Positions 24,756 to 32,370 of a stretch of 32,671 nt of DNA are shown here, in pieces. Below the pieces are notes generated by a model, which saw only the letters and a program-made list of their open reading frames with translations, was not told the DNA's origin and searched no databases. Within the stretch, counting starts at the first letter, position 1. Each line of letters begins with the position of its first letter. The DNA comes from Anaerolineaceae bacterium 4572_78 (GTDB lineage: Bacteria > Chloroflexota > Anaerolineae > 4572-78), in assembly GCA_002084875.1 (NCBI GenBank), contig NBMH01000034.1, positions 1 through 32,671 of the forward strand, read 5' to 3'. Made by a program: the position numbers and the translations under genes.

Positions 24756-25769
24756 TTAGACAAATCCATTGTCTAAAAACCATTTAACCGTTTTAGGTAT
24801 CCCTTCCCTGACATCTACTTTGGGTTTCCAGCCGAGCAAGCGTTTAGCTTTATCGGCTCGGTAATCAGCACCTTTGGTAAATTTAATCATGTATGTATTT
24901 GGGAAAAACACATCCTTTTTTCGTGCTTTCAAAATAGCATTGTTAATTGTCATGCCTGCTACCGTTAAAGGCAAAGGAATGGGAACATAAATCGGTTTCA
25001 CATTTAAATTGTCTGCCAATAAATCTAACACCTCGCGATGAGATACGAAGCGTGGGCCGGGAGCTAAAAACCGTTCACCAATAGCATTCCCAGATGCATC
25101 GGTTGCTTCCAATAACCCAACTACATCTGTTACATAAACAAGATTTATCCTACCACGACCGTAATCAAGTAAAGGGGCAATACGATTTTTAATTATCTTA
25201 ATTGCTTGTCCGACACCAACTCTAGCCCTAGGTCCATAAATCACAGGAGGCTCAATGGAAACAACTGCTAAGCCATGATTGTGATAAGCATCAAAAACTA
25301 ATTTCTGTTGAGCCAACTTTGACTGCCCATAAGGATTTGATGGTTTTTGCATGGTATCTTCGGTAACAATGCCGCCAGGAGTAATCCCAATTCCATAAGT
25401 GGAAACAGAACTAATCAATATAAATCGTTGCACCCTGTGAGCAATTGCCAATTCTAACAAAATCTGTGTTCCTTCGACATTGATTTTTTGATACGTCTCG
25501 TTAGAAATTTTGGGACCGATAACAGAAGCAGAGTGAACGACATGTGTTACATCCTGCATAGCTTGATACAAACTGTTCGCATCGGTCATTGAACCATAAG
25601 CTAAGGTCACTTTTTGGGCATCCACAAGCGGCTCTAACCATGACAAATTACTTGTAGGGCGCACAAAGGCTTTCACATGGATATTTCGTTTACAATATGA
25701 ACTAACAATATAATTTCCAAGAAACCCAGTTGCTCCCGTCACAAGTACCATTTCGGATTTGGTGGTCAT
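24756..25769 (-). CDS. NAD(P)-dependent epimerase/dehydratase (extended SDR)
   Basis: 337 residues. The nucleotide-binding loop is LVTGATGFLGNYI at about 9-21; VVHSASVIGP and the catalytic set SSVSTYG ... YGQSKLAQQ (Tyr-x3-Lys) follow; VYVTDVVGLLEA and LLGWKPKVDVREGI end the fold. It is most like the sugar- or sterol-type extended SDR group; the substrate cannot be told. The ATG at 25767-25769 is preceded by GAGGAG seven bases away. It starts three bases after the stop of the HTH gene, and the NTP-transferase remnant follows 44 bases downstream, so the three probably form one operon from the promoter at 26497-26525. Confidence 0.9.
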   Translation of the reverse strand: MTTKSEMVLVTGATGFLGNYIVSSYCKRNIHVKAFVRPTSNLSWLEPLVDAQKVTLAYGSMTDANSLYQAMQDVTHVVHSASVIGPKISNETYQKINVEGTQILLELAIAHRVQRFILISSVSTYGIGITPGGIVTEDTMQKPSNPYGQSKLAQQKLVFDAYHNHGLAVVSIEPPVIYGPRARVGVGQAIKIIKNRIAPLLDYGRGRINLVYVTDVVGLLEATDASGNAIGERFLAPGPRFVSHREVLDLLADNLNVKPIYVPIPLPLTVAGMTINNAILKARKKDVFFPNTYMIKFTKGADYRADKAKRLLGWKPKVDVREGIPKTVKWFLDNGFV

Positions 25770-25772
25770 GCA

Positions 25773-26411
25773 TTACTCCTCTTCATGCAATCTTTCCTTC
25801 TCCACAACAAGATGAAGTGCCATGTCAAAGGCAGATTGAGTAAATTTTAACACTTCAGCAAAACCATCGTCAGATAGTTTTCGAGCCACATCATGTTGCC
25901 GATAAATGTTGATGAATTGCCTCTCGCGTCCGTATTGCAAAGGCAATCGTCCCATCCCCCAATCCTCAAGAATTTCCCATACTGCGGGATTGTAGGTTCG
26001 AGTCATTTCCATTATAAATGTAACAGGGTCATGGCGAGATATTAAAGATGCTAAACGTAAAATCAGTTCAAACGAAATGGTAGCCGTACCGTTTTCGACT
26101 GCTTCTAACAATGATTTATCTTTCAAATTCATTGCATCATTTAATTCAGCAATTGTCAGCCCTGAAAGTTCACGGACATCACGCAAATATGCCCCCGTCT
26201 CTTCCATCATTCTCACTTGCTTAGGATTGAGTAACGTTTTCCCCATCTTAAAAGGAATACTACTCACGTTGGAAACTAAATTGATTACATTTCCTGTCAT
26301 CCCTCCTGTCAAGCCTGTTAAATCGGTTAGTTGTCCGATAAAAGACTGTTCTTCTGATGTAGGAGACTCGGTTGGTTCTTCTAATTTTGTACTAGGTTTT
26401 ATTTTTTTCAT
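25773..26411 (-). CDS. Helix-turn-helix protein (XRE-like), first gene of the epimerase operon
   Basis: 212 residues from ATG 26409-26411, with AAGGG about six bases upstream; a TTG two codons earlier is less likely. A low-complexity polar start and a Gly/Thr-rich segment (DLTGLTGGMTGNVINLVSNV) precede an XRE-type helix-turn-helix at about 70-125 (TGAYLRDVRELSGLTIAELN, LLEAVENGTATISFELILRL). The C-terminal half is helical (AVWEILEDWGMGRLPLQYGRERQF, ending in Glu-rich KERLHEEE). This architecture recurs in Chloroflexota next to epimerase/NTP-transferase genes. It probably regulates its own operon, but no operator could be identified. Confidence 0.75.
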   Translation of the reverse strand: MKKIKPSTKLEEPTESPTSEEQSFIGQLTDLTGLTGGMTGNVINLVSNVSSIPFKMGKTLLNPKQVRMMEETGAYLRDVRELSGLTIAELNDAMNLKDKSLLEAVENGTATISFELILRLASLISRHDPVTFIMEMTRTYNPAVWEILEDWGMGRLPLQYGRERQFINIYRQHDVARKLSDDGFAEVLKFTQSAFDMALHLVVEKERLHEEE

Positions 26412-26496
26412 AGTCAACCCTTGATTTTAATTTATGTAAGACAGGTTTTTATCCTGTTCGCCTACAGGCAAAATGCCCATAGTACATGATTATCGA

Positions 26497-26525
26497 ATTA
26501 TACAATCATTTTATTGAATATACAA
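26497..26525 (-). promoter_or_regulatory. Promoter of the HTH-epimerase operon
   Basis: On the minus strand TTGTAT (26520-26525), a 17-bp spacer and TATAAT (26497-26502), about 85 bases before the HTH start. It is back to back with the trpS promoter, with about 10 bases between the two -35 boxes, so both could be controlled by one bound protein. Confidence 0.55.
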
Positions 26526-26534
26526 ATCGCTCTC

Positions 26535-26563
26535 TTGCTTTTTTCTTTTTAATGAGGTATAAT
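26535..26563 (+). promoter_or_regulatory. Promoter of trpS
   Basis: TTGCTT (26535-26540), a 17-bp spacer and a perfect TATAAT (26558-26563), preceded by GAGG. The leader of about 30 bases is too short for a T-box, and none is visible. Confidence 0.6.
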
Positions 26564-26602
26564 GCTATTTTAAATTAAATATGGGAAATGGTGAAATTCA
26601 TT

Positions 26603-27586
26603 ATGAAAAAACGTGTACTTTCTGGTATTCAACCAACAGGAAATATTCATATCGGAAATTATATCGGAGCAATTCGACAATGGGTCGATTCTCAAGATAA
26701 ATACGACAATATTTTTTGTATTGTTGACTTGCATGCCATTACGGTTCCGATAGAACCTAAACAACTAAAACATACCATTCGTCAGTTAGCCACGCTATTA
26801 TTTGCGGCGGGGATTACCCCTGAAAAATCGGCGTTGTTTGTCCAGTCACATGTAAGCGAACATGCCGAAATGGCTTGGATAATCACCTGCATGACTCCTT
26901 GGGGCTGGTTACACCGCATGACCCAATTCAAGGAAAAATCAAGCAACGCGGAAAATTTCTCGGTGGGGCTTTTTGCTTACCCTGCTCTCATGGCGGCAGA
27001 TATTTTGCTGTATGACAGTGATTTAGTTCCAGTTGGGGAAGACCAAAAACAACATCTTGAATTAACGCGTGACATTGCCCAACGAATCAATGCCTTGTAC
27101 GGTAAAGACATCCTAAAAATTCCGCAAGCAGTCATCCCCGAAGTTGGGTCTCGTATCATGGGCTTGGATGACCCGACCAAGAAGATGAGTAAAAGCGAAG
27201 ATACAGCAAATCATGCTATACATCTGCTTGACACACCTGATGTCATTCGCCGTAAGATTAAACGAGCTACCACCGATTCATTTCGTGAAATTCGTTTTAA
27301 TGAGGAACGTCATGGTGTCAATAACCTGCTAACCATTTATGAGGCTTTCACAAAAATGAGTCGCCCTGATATTGAATCCCATTTCGCAGGAAAAGGGTAT
27401 GGCGATTTAAAAAAGGAATTAACCGAAGTGGTGATTGAGGGATTAAGACCACTACAGACGCGTTATCATGAATTAGCTTCGGACAAAAAACATGTGGATT
27501 TATTGCTTGCCGAAGGAGCGGATAAAGTTCGTGCCACCGCAAATCGCACATTACGTCGGGTACACAAGACAATTGGATTGGGTTAA
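26603..27586 (+). CDS. trpS: Tryptophanyl-tRNA synthetase
   Basis: It charges tRNA-Trp with tryptophan. The 327-residue class I synthetase has the HIGH-type motif in GNIHIGNYIGAIRQW (16-19), CIVDLHAIT, the tryptophan-binding FAYPALMAADILLYD, VPVGEDQKQHLELTRDIA and the KMSKS loop at about 194-198 (PTKKMSKSED). Length is typical (about 325-335). I start at ATG 26603 because GGTGA lies six bases upstream and MKKRVLSGIQPTG matches the family; the ATG at 26588 adds five residues. The next gene starts eight bases after its stop in the same direction. Confidence 0.96.
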   Translation: MKKRVLSGIQPTGNIHIGNYIGAIRQWVDSQDKYDNIFCIVDLHAITVPIEPKQLKHTIRQLATLLFAAGITPEKSALFVQSHVSEHAEMAWIITCMTPWGWLHRMTQFKEKSSNAENFSVGLFAYPALMAADILLYDSDLVPVGEDQKQHLELTRDIAQRINALYGKDILKIPQAVIPEVGSRIMGLDDPTKKMSKSEDTANHAIHLLDTPDVIRRKIKRATTDSFREIRFNEERHGVNNLLTIYEAFTKMSRPDIESHFAGKGYGDLKKELTEVVIEGLRPLQTRYHELASDKKHVDLLLAEGADKVRATANRTLRRVHKTIGLG

Positions 27587-27593
27587 ACATGGA

Positions 27594-29078
27594 GTGCTTA
27601 AGCTTTTGCATTTCCTCATGTACTTGATTATCGGCATGTCATCGGTCAGCCTGGCACAATCTCCTGCCAATCGTACTCAATGGGGACAACTTATTCAATT
27701 GCCATCACCAGGTGAAACATCTGTGTGGTTTCCCGATTTAACCGTCGATTCAAAAGGGAATGTGCATGTAATATGGTGTGAAACAGACCACTTTGAAGTC
27801 ATGGAATATCAGGCAAATGTGAAAGGCAAGGCAATTGAGCGGGTACTTTATTCAAAGTGGAATGGCGACACATGGACATCGCCAATTATATTAGTCTCTC
27901 CCGAAGTAGATATTATTCGTAATTCGATATCGATTGATGAAAATGACCAACTCCATGTCTTGTTTGATAACAAAGTTGGGGGCGGGGCAGGATTACTTTA
28001 TAAAAATGCTCCTGCTGATAAATCAAATATTGCCTCTGCATGGAGCAAACCTCATTTAGTTAATAGCCGTCAGGGAACTTATTTTAGTGATATTGTACCT
28101 CATGATGGTGCCATTCATATTTTGTATGATGATAGGGGAGGAGGTACAGAAAACGATATATGTCAAAACTGTGCCGATGTCTTTTATCGGCAATCACCCG
28201 ATGGCGGAAAAACATGGCAATCTCCCGTTAATCTTGTTCCCTCACCTATTGGCTCTGGTCGAGGTCAAATTGAAGTGGATAGTGGCGGCGTGATTCATGT
28301 TACTTGGGATGAAGGTTGGGACCGTTTGACTGATTTTGGGGAACATGAATATGGGATTTACCTTAATTCCCGCGATGGTGGGCAAACATGGTCATCTGCT
28401 ACAGAAGTATGGTATCCAAATCGCAATAATGTCCAATTTGCTGTAGCAGGCAATGGCAAAGGTGGGGTCATGCTTGTCTGGCGTAATCAAGCCTCGCAAT
28501 TTCCAGACGTGTATTACATGTGGTCAACTGATTATGGAGAAACATGGTCATTCCCTGATGTGGTTCCCAATCTATCTGCTCGACGCTGGAATTCACCTTT
28601 TGATTTGTACGACATGGCAGAGGATAGTGCGGGTACAATTCATTTTGTGTTGGCAGCTTTTTACGGGAATTTTCCAAGTTCACCTGATGCCCGTTTTCTG
28701 TATGATGGAAATGGGTACCCTGAATTTCCGCACATCTTTATCAGCAATGGCAATAAACTGCATGTAACGTGGTTTGTTAGGGCTGATTCTGTATACCAAC
28801 TTGCTCCACATGTTGCCTGGTATCAGCATGGCATATCCGATGCTCCATCACTTGATATAACATCAGCCCAGTTTAAAGGAAATCAAACGACTGAAATTAC
28901 TGCAACGCTAACTCCAACTGCGACACCAATTCCAGATATTGCAAAAGGGAGTGTAAACACAAATGTACCTGACCCTAACGATTGGAAAGATGATGTAATT
29001 CGGTTATTAATTGGTCTTTCACCTGCGATTTTGTTTTTTATTGTTGTTATTGTAAGAGTCATGTGGATTAGAAAATGA
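27594..29078 (+). CDS. Surface-anchored sialidase-fold (Asp-box) protein
   Basis: About 494 residues from GTG 27594, which gives a good signal peptide (LLHFLMYLIIGMSSVSLA, cleavage near AQS). Asp-box repeats (S-x-D-x-G-x-x-W) occur three times: SPDGGKTW, SRDGGQTW and STDYGETW. Related strands (FPDLTVDSKGNVHVIWCE, GGVIHVTWDEGW) complete a beta-propeller like sialidase/BNR proteins. The catalytic Arg triad and Asp/Glu-Tyr pair of true sialidases are not clearly recognisable, so it may only bind glycans. A Thr-Pro linker (TATLTPTATPIPD) and a C-terminal membrane helix (LLIGLSPAILFFIVVIVRVM) with a basic end anchor it outward. The frame extends upstream inside trpS, but that part is not family-like. 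It lies close behind trpS. Confidence 0.85.
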   Translation: MLKLLHFLMYLIIGMSSVSLAQSPANRTQWGQLIQLPSPGETSVWFPDLTVDSKGNVHVIWCETDHFEVMEYQANVKGKAIERVLYSKWNGDTWTSPIILVSPEVDIIRNSISIDENDQLHVLFDNKVGGGAGLLYKNAPADKSNIASAWSKPHLVNSRQGTYFSDIVPHDGAIHILYDDRGGGTENDICQNCADVFYRQSPDGGKTWQSPVNLVPSPIGSGRGQIEVDSGGVIHVTWDEGWDRLTDFGEHEYGIYLNSRDGGQTWSSATEVWYPNRNNVQFAVAGNGKGGVMLVWRNQASQFPDVYYMWSTDYGETWSFPDVVPNLSARRWNSPFDLYDMAEDSAGTIHFVLAAFYGNFPSSPDARFLYDGNGYPEFPHIFISNGNKLHVTWFVRADSVYQLAPHVAWYQHGISDAPSLDITSAQFKGNQTTEITATLTPTATPIPDIAKGSVNTNVPDPNDWKDDVIRLLIGLSPAILFFIVVIVRVMWIRK

Positions 29079-29092
29079 GTTGGCATGCAGGT

Positions 29093-29205
29093 TGGAGGGT
29101 CAAAGCAAGAAACTATGTTGCTTTAACCACACGGGATAATGATTAGACAAGAAAGGTTTTCGAAAACCTTTCTTGTCTTGATTGTCAAAGCTACTTTGAC
29201 CCTCC
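29093..29205. terminator. Nested palindromes between convergent genes
   Basis: A perfect 34-bp palindrome (29145-29178, 17 bases per arm, no loop, centre TTTTCGAAAA) lies inside a wider inverted repeat GGAGGGTCAAAG (29093-29104) / CTTTGACCCTCC (29194-29205). Two smaller hairpins lie within: AAAGCAA...TTGCTTT (29102-29124) and GTCAAAG-CTA-CTTTGAC (29184-29200). It separates the beta-propeller gene from the convergent trxB and can terminate both. The 12-bp outer arms and length of 113 bases also fit a miniature transposable element. Confidence 0.65.
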
Positions 29206-29238
29206 AGAAAACCCCAGAAGATAGAGAGAATAGAACAT

Positions 29239-30177
29239 TTATGATTCAAGGTACCGTTCAGTATCCAGGGCAGCCATGCAACCACTTCCAGCGGCTGTAA
29301 TCGCTTGACGGTAACGGCTGTCTTGCACATCCCCGCAAGCAAACACCCCTGAAATATTCGTAGTGGTCAGTTCATCTTTAGATTCAGAAGTTATAATATA
29401 GCCCTTCTTATCCATGTCTATCTGTCCTTCAAAAAGTTTGGTATTAGGAGTATGTCCGACAGCAAGGAACATGCCCTCAACCGCTAGTTCTGATATTTCA
29501 TCGGTCTTGACATTCCTTAATTTTATTCCTTTAACTACATTATCTCCCAGTACATCAACCAAAACCGAATCCAGGACTGCCTCGATTTTGGGATTATCCA
29601 TTGCTCGTTTAGCCATGATTTTTGAAGCACGAAATTTGTCTCGCCGATGGATGACATATACTTTGGAGGCGAAACGGGTTAAAAATATTGCCTCTTCCAT
29701 GGCACTATCGCCGCCCCCGATAACACAAATCGTTTTATTTCGGAAGAAGAATCCATCGCATGTAGCACAGGAACTAACACCTTTGCCAATCAATCGTTTT
29801 TCGTTTTCTAACCCTAAGAAATTAGCAGAGGCACCCGTTGAAATAATTACTGTTTTGGATTGATGAAGATTATCACCCACCCACACTTTTTTTACGTTAC
29901 CAGTCAAGTCAACTTTAGTTACATCGGCAGTAATAAATTCAGTATTAAATCGTTCTGCTTGAGCCCGAAATTCCTGCATCAAATCAGGTCCCATTATCCC
30001 TTCTCTGAAACCAGGATAGTTTTCAATTTCGGTAGTCATCATTAACTGCCCACCTGCTTGATAGCCTTCTATGACTAGGGGATTAAATCCCGCTCGGGCT
30101 GTATAAATTGCCGATGTCAAGCCTGATGGACCTGAACCAATAATAATCACCTGACGTATATCATTTGATTTAGTCAT
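29239..30177 (-). CDS. trxB: Thioredoxin reductase
   Basis: An FAD and NADPH enzyme that reduces thioredoxin in the cytoplasm. The 312 residues have the FAD loop IIIGSGPSGLTSAIYTARAG at 11-30, the redox-active CATC (C137, C140) in SSCATCDGFFF, the NADPH loop CVIGGGDSAMEEAIFL at about 150-165, VYVIHRRDKFRAS and the final FAD-binding GVFACGDVQD. Length is typical of the low-molecular-weight TrxB. AAGGAGA precedes the ATG. No thioredoxin gene is in the window. A DinB-like gene lies 31 bases upstream on the same strand, so they may be co-transcribed. Confidence 0.95.
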   Translation of the reverse strand: MTKSNDIRQVIIIGSGPSGLTSAIYTARAGFNPLVIEGYQAGGQLMMTTEIENYPGFREGIMGPDLMQEFRAQAERFNTEFITADVTKVDLTGNVKKVWVGDNLHQSKTVIISTGASANFLGLENEKRLIGKGVSSCATCDGFFFRNKTICVIGGGDSAMEEAIFLTRFASKVYVIHRRDKFRASKIMAKRAMDNPKIEAVLDSVLVDVLGDNVVKGIKLRNVKTDEISELAVEGMFLAVGHTPNTKLFEGQIDMDKKGYIITSESKDELTTTNISGVFACGDVQDSRYRQAITAAGSGCMAALDTERYLES

Positions 30178-30208
30178 AAATTCTCCTTTACAAAAAGGTC
30201 ATATAAAC

Positions 30209-31048
30209 TTAAATTTGTACATTCCTACGATTTCGTTTTCGTATCTTAAAAAAGATTACCATGCCTACTATTGCCAAAAGAATGTACGGCGTTATTCGTA
30301 GCCAGTCAATGGCATCAGGGTCAGCCCTTATACTTCTGACTTCAACATTGGCATGCATATCAAGATAACGTAACCATGCACCTATCGTTAAATCGCCAAA
30401 TTCATTGTGAGGAATAGTTGTATTTTGGTTAACATTCGCTTCCTCCAATCGGTGAACAATTGCAACTGTTTTAGCACGAGTCTCGCGAAGTATAATTTGC
30501 AATTTTACCCAGTTATATTCAATATTAGGGATGTAATTGTCCATCTCGTCATCGGAACGATAATCATCCATCTCATCATCGGGACGAGCATCATCCATCT
30601 CATCATCGGGACGAGCATCATCCATCTCATCATCGGGACGAGCATCGTCTACCTCATCATCAGGAAGAGCATCATCCATCTCATCATCGGGACGAGCATC
30701 ATCCATCTCATCATCGGGACGAGCATCGTCTACCTCATCATCAGGAAGAGCATCATCCACCTCATCATCGGGACGAGCATCGTCTACATCATCCTCCACC
30801 TTATCTGGGTCTTCCCATTCTTCACCAAGTATCACCTGTAAACGACGTTGTCCCCAACGTTCTATACCGATAATATGTCGAATTTTACGGCGGTGACTCG
30901 GTGTATCTTCGGCAAACGTTAGATGGCTATCTAATTTTTCCCCTGATTTTTCTAGTTTATCTGCAAGTTCAGCCAAGCTCTTCTTTTGAGCAGGCTTCTC
31001 AAGAAATAAATTAATAGCACCTTTAACTGCGTGTTTTTTAATATCCAT
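30209..31048 (-). CDS. DinB-like protein with expanded acidic repeat and C-terminal membrane helix
   Basis: 279 residues from ATG 31046-31048, with AGGA five bases upstream; another ATG lies just before it. The first 80 residues contain SHRRKIRHIIGIERWGQRRL, and the later part has WVKLQIILRETRAKTVAIVH and IPHNEFGDLTIGAWLRYLDMHA. Together these match the two halves of a DinB-type four-helix fold, including His residues that bind a metal in that family. Between them lie ten 9-residue units (MDDARPDDE type, about residues 88-177), an expansion of the short acidic linker normally found there. A membrane helix at about 252-268 followed by KIRKRNRRN anchors the C-terminus, which is unusual for DinB. 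Enzymatic role unknown; trxB follows. Confidence 0.75.
   Translation of the reverse strand: MDIKKHAVKGAINLFLEKPAQKKSLAELADKLEKSGEKLDSHLTFAEDTPSHRRKIRHIIGIERWGQRRLQVILGEEWEDPDKVEDDVDDARPDDEVDDALPDDEVDDARPDDEMDDARPDDEMDDALPDDEVDDARPDDEMDDARPDDEMDDARPDDEMDDYRSDDEMDNYIPNIEYNWVKLQIILRETRAKTVAIVHRLEEANVNQNTTIPHNEFGDLTIGAWLRYLDMHANVEVRSIRADPDAIDWLRITPYILLAIVGMVIFFKIRKRNRRNVQI
30518..30787 (-). repeat. 27-bp tandem repeat (ten units) in the DinB-like gene
   Basis: Ten units of 27 bp encode 9-residue blocks VDDARPDDE, VDDALPDDE, MDDARPDDE, ending with the diverged MDDYRSDDE and MDNYIPNIE. Unit order shows a larger duplicated block (V-R, M-R, M-L), so units were copied in groups. The diverged end blends into the normal gene sequence, suggesting that it is the ancestral unit. 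Confidence 0.9.
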
Positions 31049-31221
31049 CATGTTCCTCATAAGTTGAAATTCTGTACAATAATAGTTCACATTAAAATTA
31101 TATCGAAATTTAGAATATCCGCAAACTAGCGATACAAAATCCGTAAACCCCTACGACGGGATAATGGTCAGACTTGCCACTTTGCCTTAATGTTTTAACT
31201 TGATATGAAACTACATGATGA

Positions 31222-32019
31222 TTATGAAAAATATAAATCCATTGTTGGGTAAGTAAAACCAAATCCTGAACCACTATCCAAAAACGAGTCAGTCAATCCT
31301 ACTGGAATCATGTGATAATTTTCTGATTGATCCGTTAAATTAAAATCACCTAGTAGCAAAAAAGGTTTGTCTGTATATTGCAAACCTTGAAACGAGCGTA
31401 AAAGATGAAACCTCTGCTCATGCCAATCATAAGGTGGTGCTACATGCAAATTAAAAATTGTAAGTGTGCCATCAGGTAAATCCACTTCAAAAATAGAAAG
31501 TTGGGAAACTTTCCGAACAGGATACCTGCTTATAATTCCTTCGCCGCATATTGAGCAAGTCTCATTAGATGATGAAAAGGCATGATATGGATAATTATCT
31601 GTTAGATAATCAATCAAGCCTTGTCGTGTTTTAGAATTTAATTCCTGCACGGCAACGATATCAGGGGACTCACTACGAATAACTGTTATAATTCCTGGTA
31701 CATCTTCATTTTTTTGTGAAAGGCTATAGGTCATGACCGTAAACGTATTTTCAGGAGGAGTAGATGTTGAAAATGGTGGCAATGTTGGGAAAATCTTAAT
31801 ACCCATCAAACATGTTAATGTAAACCAGACAATTATTAAATATTTATCTCGCAGAAGTGATACTATAATAAAAAATAAGACGGTGCTAAAAAATATCCAA
31901 GTAAACAAATAACTCACTATGGCAAGCGGTAGATATTGGTCTCCCAAAACATGACGAGCGGCAAGTAGAGTTATCAAGATAATAGCAATAATCCATAAGA
32001 TGAATTTTATTTGTTGCAT
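31222..32019 (-). CDS. EEP-family phosphatase/nuclease, C-terminally truncated
   Basis: About 265 residues from ATG 32019; a start at 32073 with GGGAG nearby would add 18. Two or three membrane helices (FILWIIAIILITLLA, LAIVSYLFTWIFFSTVLFFI, YLIIVWFTLTCLMGI) precede an endonuclease/exonuclease/phosphatase domain. Visible motifs are DIVAVQEL (catalytic Glu), FNLHVAPP (His) and LLLGDFNLTD (Asp and Asn). The first motif reads TYSLSQ where the family usually has Asn. The protein stops soon after GFGFTYPT, before the usual RIDYIF and SDH motifs, so the final catalytic Asp-His is lacking. It is probably inactive, by 3' truncation. The 173 bases downstream to the DinB-like gene hold nothing recognisable. 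Confidence 0.65.
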   Translation of the reverse strand: MQQIKFILWIIAIILITLLAARHVLGDQYLPLAIVSYLFTWIFFSTVLFFIIVSLLRDKYLIIVWFTLTCLMGIKIFPTLPPFSTSTPPENTFTVMTYSLSQKNEDVPGIITVIRSESPDIVAVQELNSKTRQGLIDYLTDNYPYHAFSSSNETCSICGEGIISRYPVRKVSQLSIFEVDLPDGTLTIFNLHVAPPYDWHEQRFHLLRSFQGLQYTDKPFLLLGDFNLTDQSENYHMIPVGLTDSFLDSGSGFGFTYPTMDLYFS

Positions 32020-32102
32020 GACGTAAAATAGACTTAAGGTTATAGTAACAGATTCCCCACCTGTATTTGCCATGTTCTCCCAAGTAGAGTATTATGTTAA
32101 TA

Positions 32103-32159
32103 CGGGTGAAAACCTGTGCTGGGAAGGCTCCACAGCTTGTGAGGTTCGGGGAGTCTTCC
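32103..32159 (+). other. Structured sequence with a GAAA tetraloop hairpin
   Basis: CGGGT-GAAA-ACCTG (32103-32116) is a 5-bp stem closed by a GNRA loop. It is followed by GGAAGGCTCC (32122-32131) pairing with GGAGTCTTCC (32150-32159), 10 bp with one G-T pair. The paired stems suggest a structured RNA, such as a ribozyme or intron fragment or a leader. I could not match it to a known class: no cobalamin box and no group II domain V was found. The rest of 32074-32335 is AT-rich and shows only a 21-codon frame. Confidence 0.35.
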
Positions 32160-32335
32160 TTAATCAAAAAGATGTTCTGACAATATTGGTTACATGACAA
32201 TTAAAAATTTTGTCGTAGCCAACACTGTTTTCATTATCTCGATGTTTGCGAATTTTGCAAATTGAGCTTAATATTTTTTGGAGTAAGGAGCATAATAATG
32301 TCAGAAATAACAGGTAGTCCTGTATACATAATGAT

Positions 32336-32364
32336 TTGCGAAAAAGAAACAATTAAGGTATAAT
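32336..32364 (+). promoter_or_regulatory. Promoter before the IS1 transposase remnant
   Basis: TTGCGA (32336-32341), a 17-bp spacer and a perfect TATAAT (32359-32364), preceded by AAGG. The -10 ends only seven bases before the transposase ATG at 32371, so a transcript from it would be almost leaderless or start within the gene. Confidence 0.45.
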
Positions 32365-32370
32365 GAAAGC

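Noticed and set aside
30518-30787. CRISPR-like regular repeat spacing
   Set aside because: The 27-bp units are contiguous, with no spacers, and are translated in frame.
30407-30841. 144-codon plus-strand frame of Ile/His-rich repeats
   Set aside because: It is the antisense reading of the 27-bp repeat in the DinB-like gene.
32101-32160. Cobalamin riboswitch
   Set aside because: GGTGAAAACC followed by GTGCTG looked suggestive, but the B12 box and the CCCGCAACTGT core are absent.
32298-32363. 21-codon frame with a good AAGGAG site before ATG 32298
   Set aside because: The peptide resembles nothing and the frame ends inside the promoter of the transposase remnant, so it may be chance.
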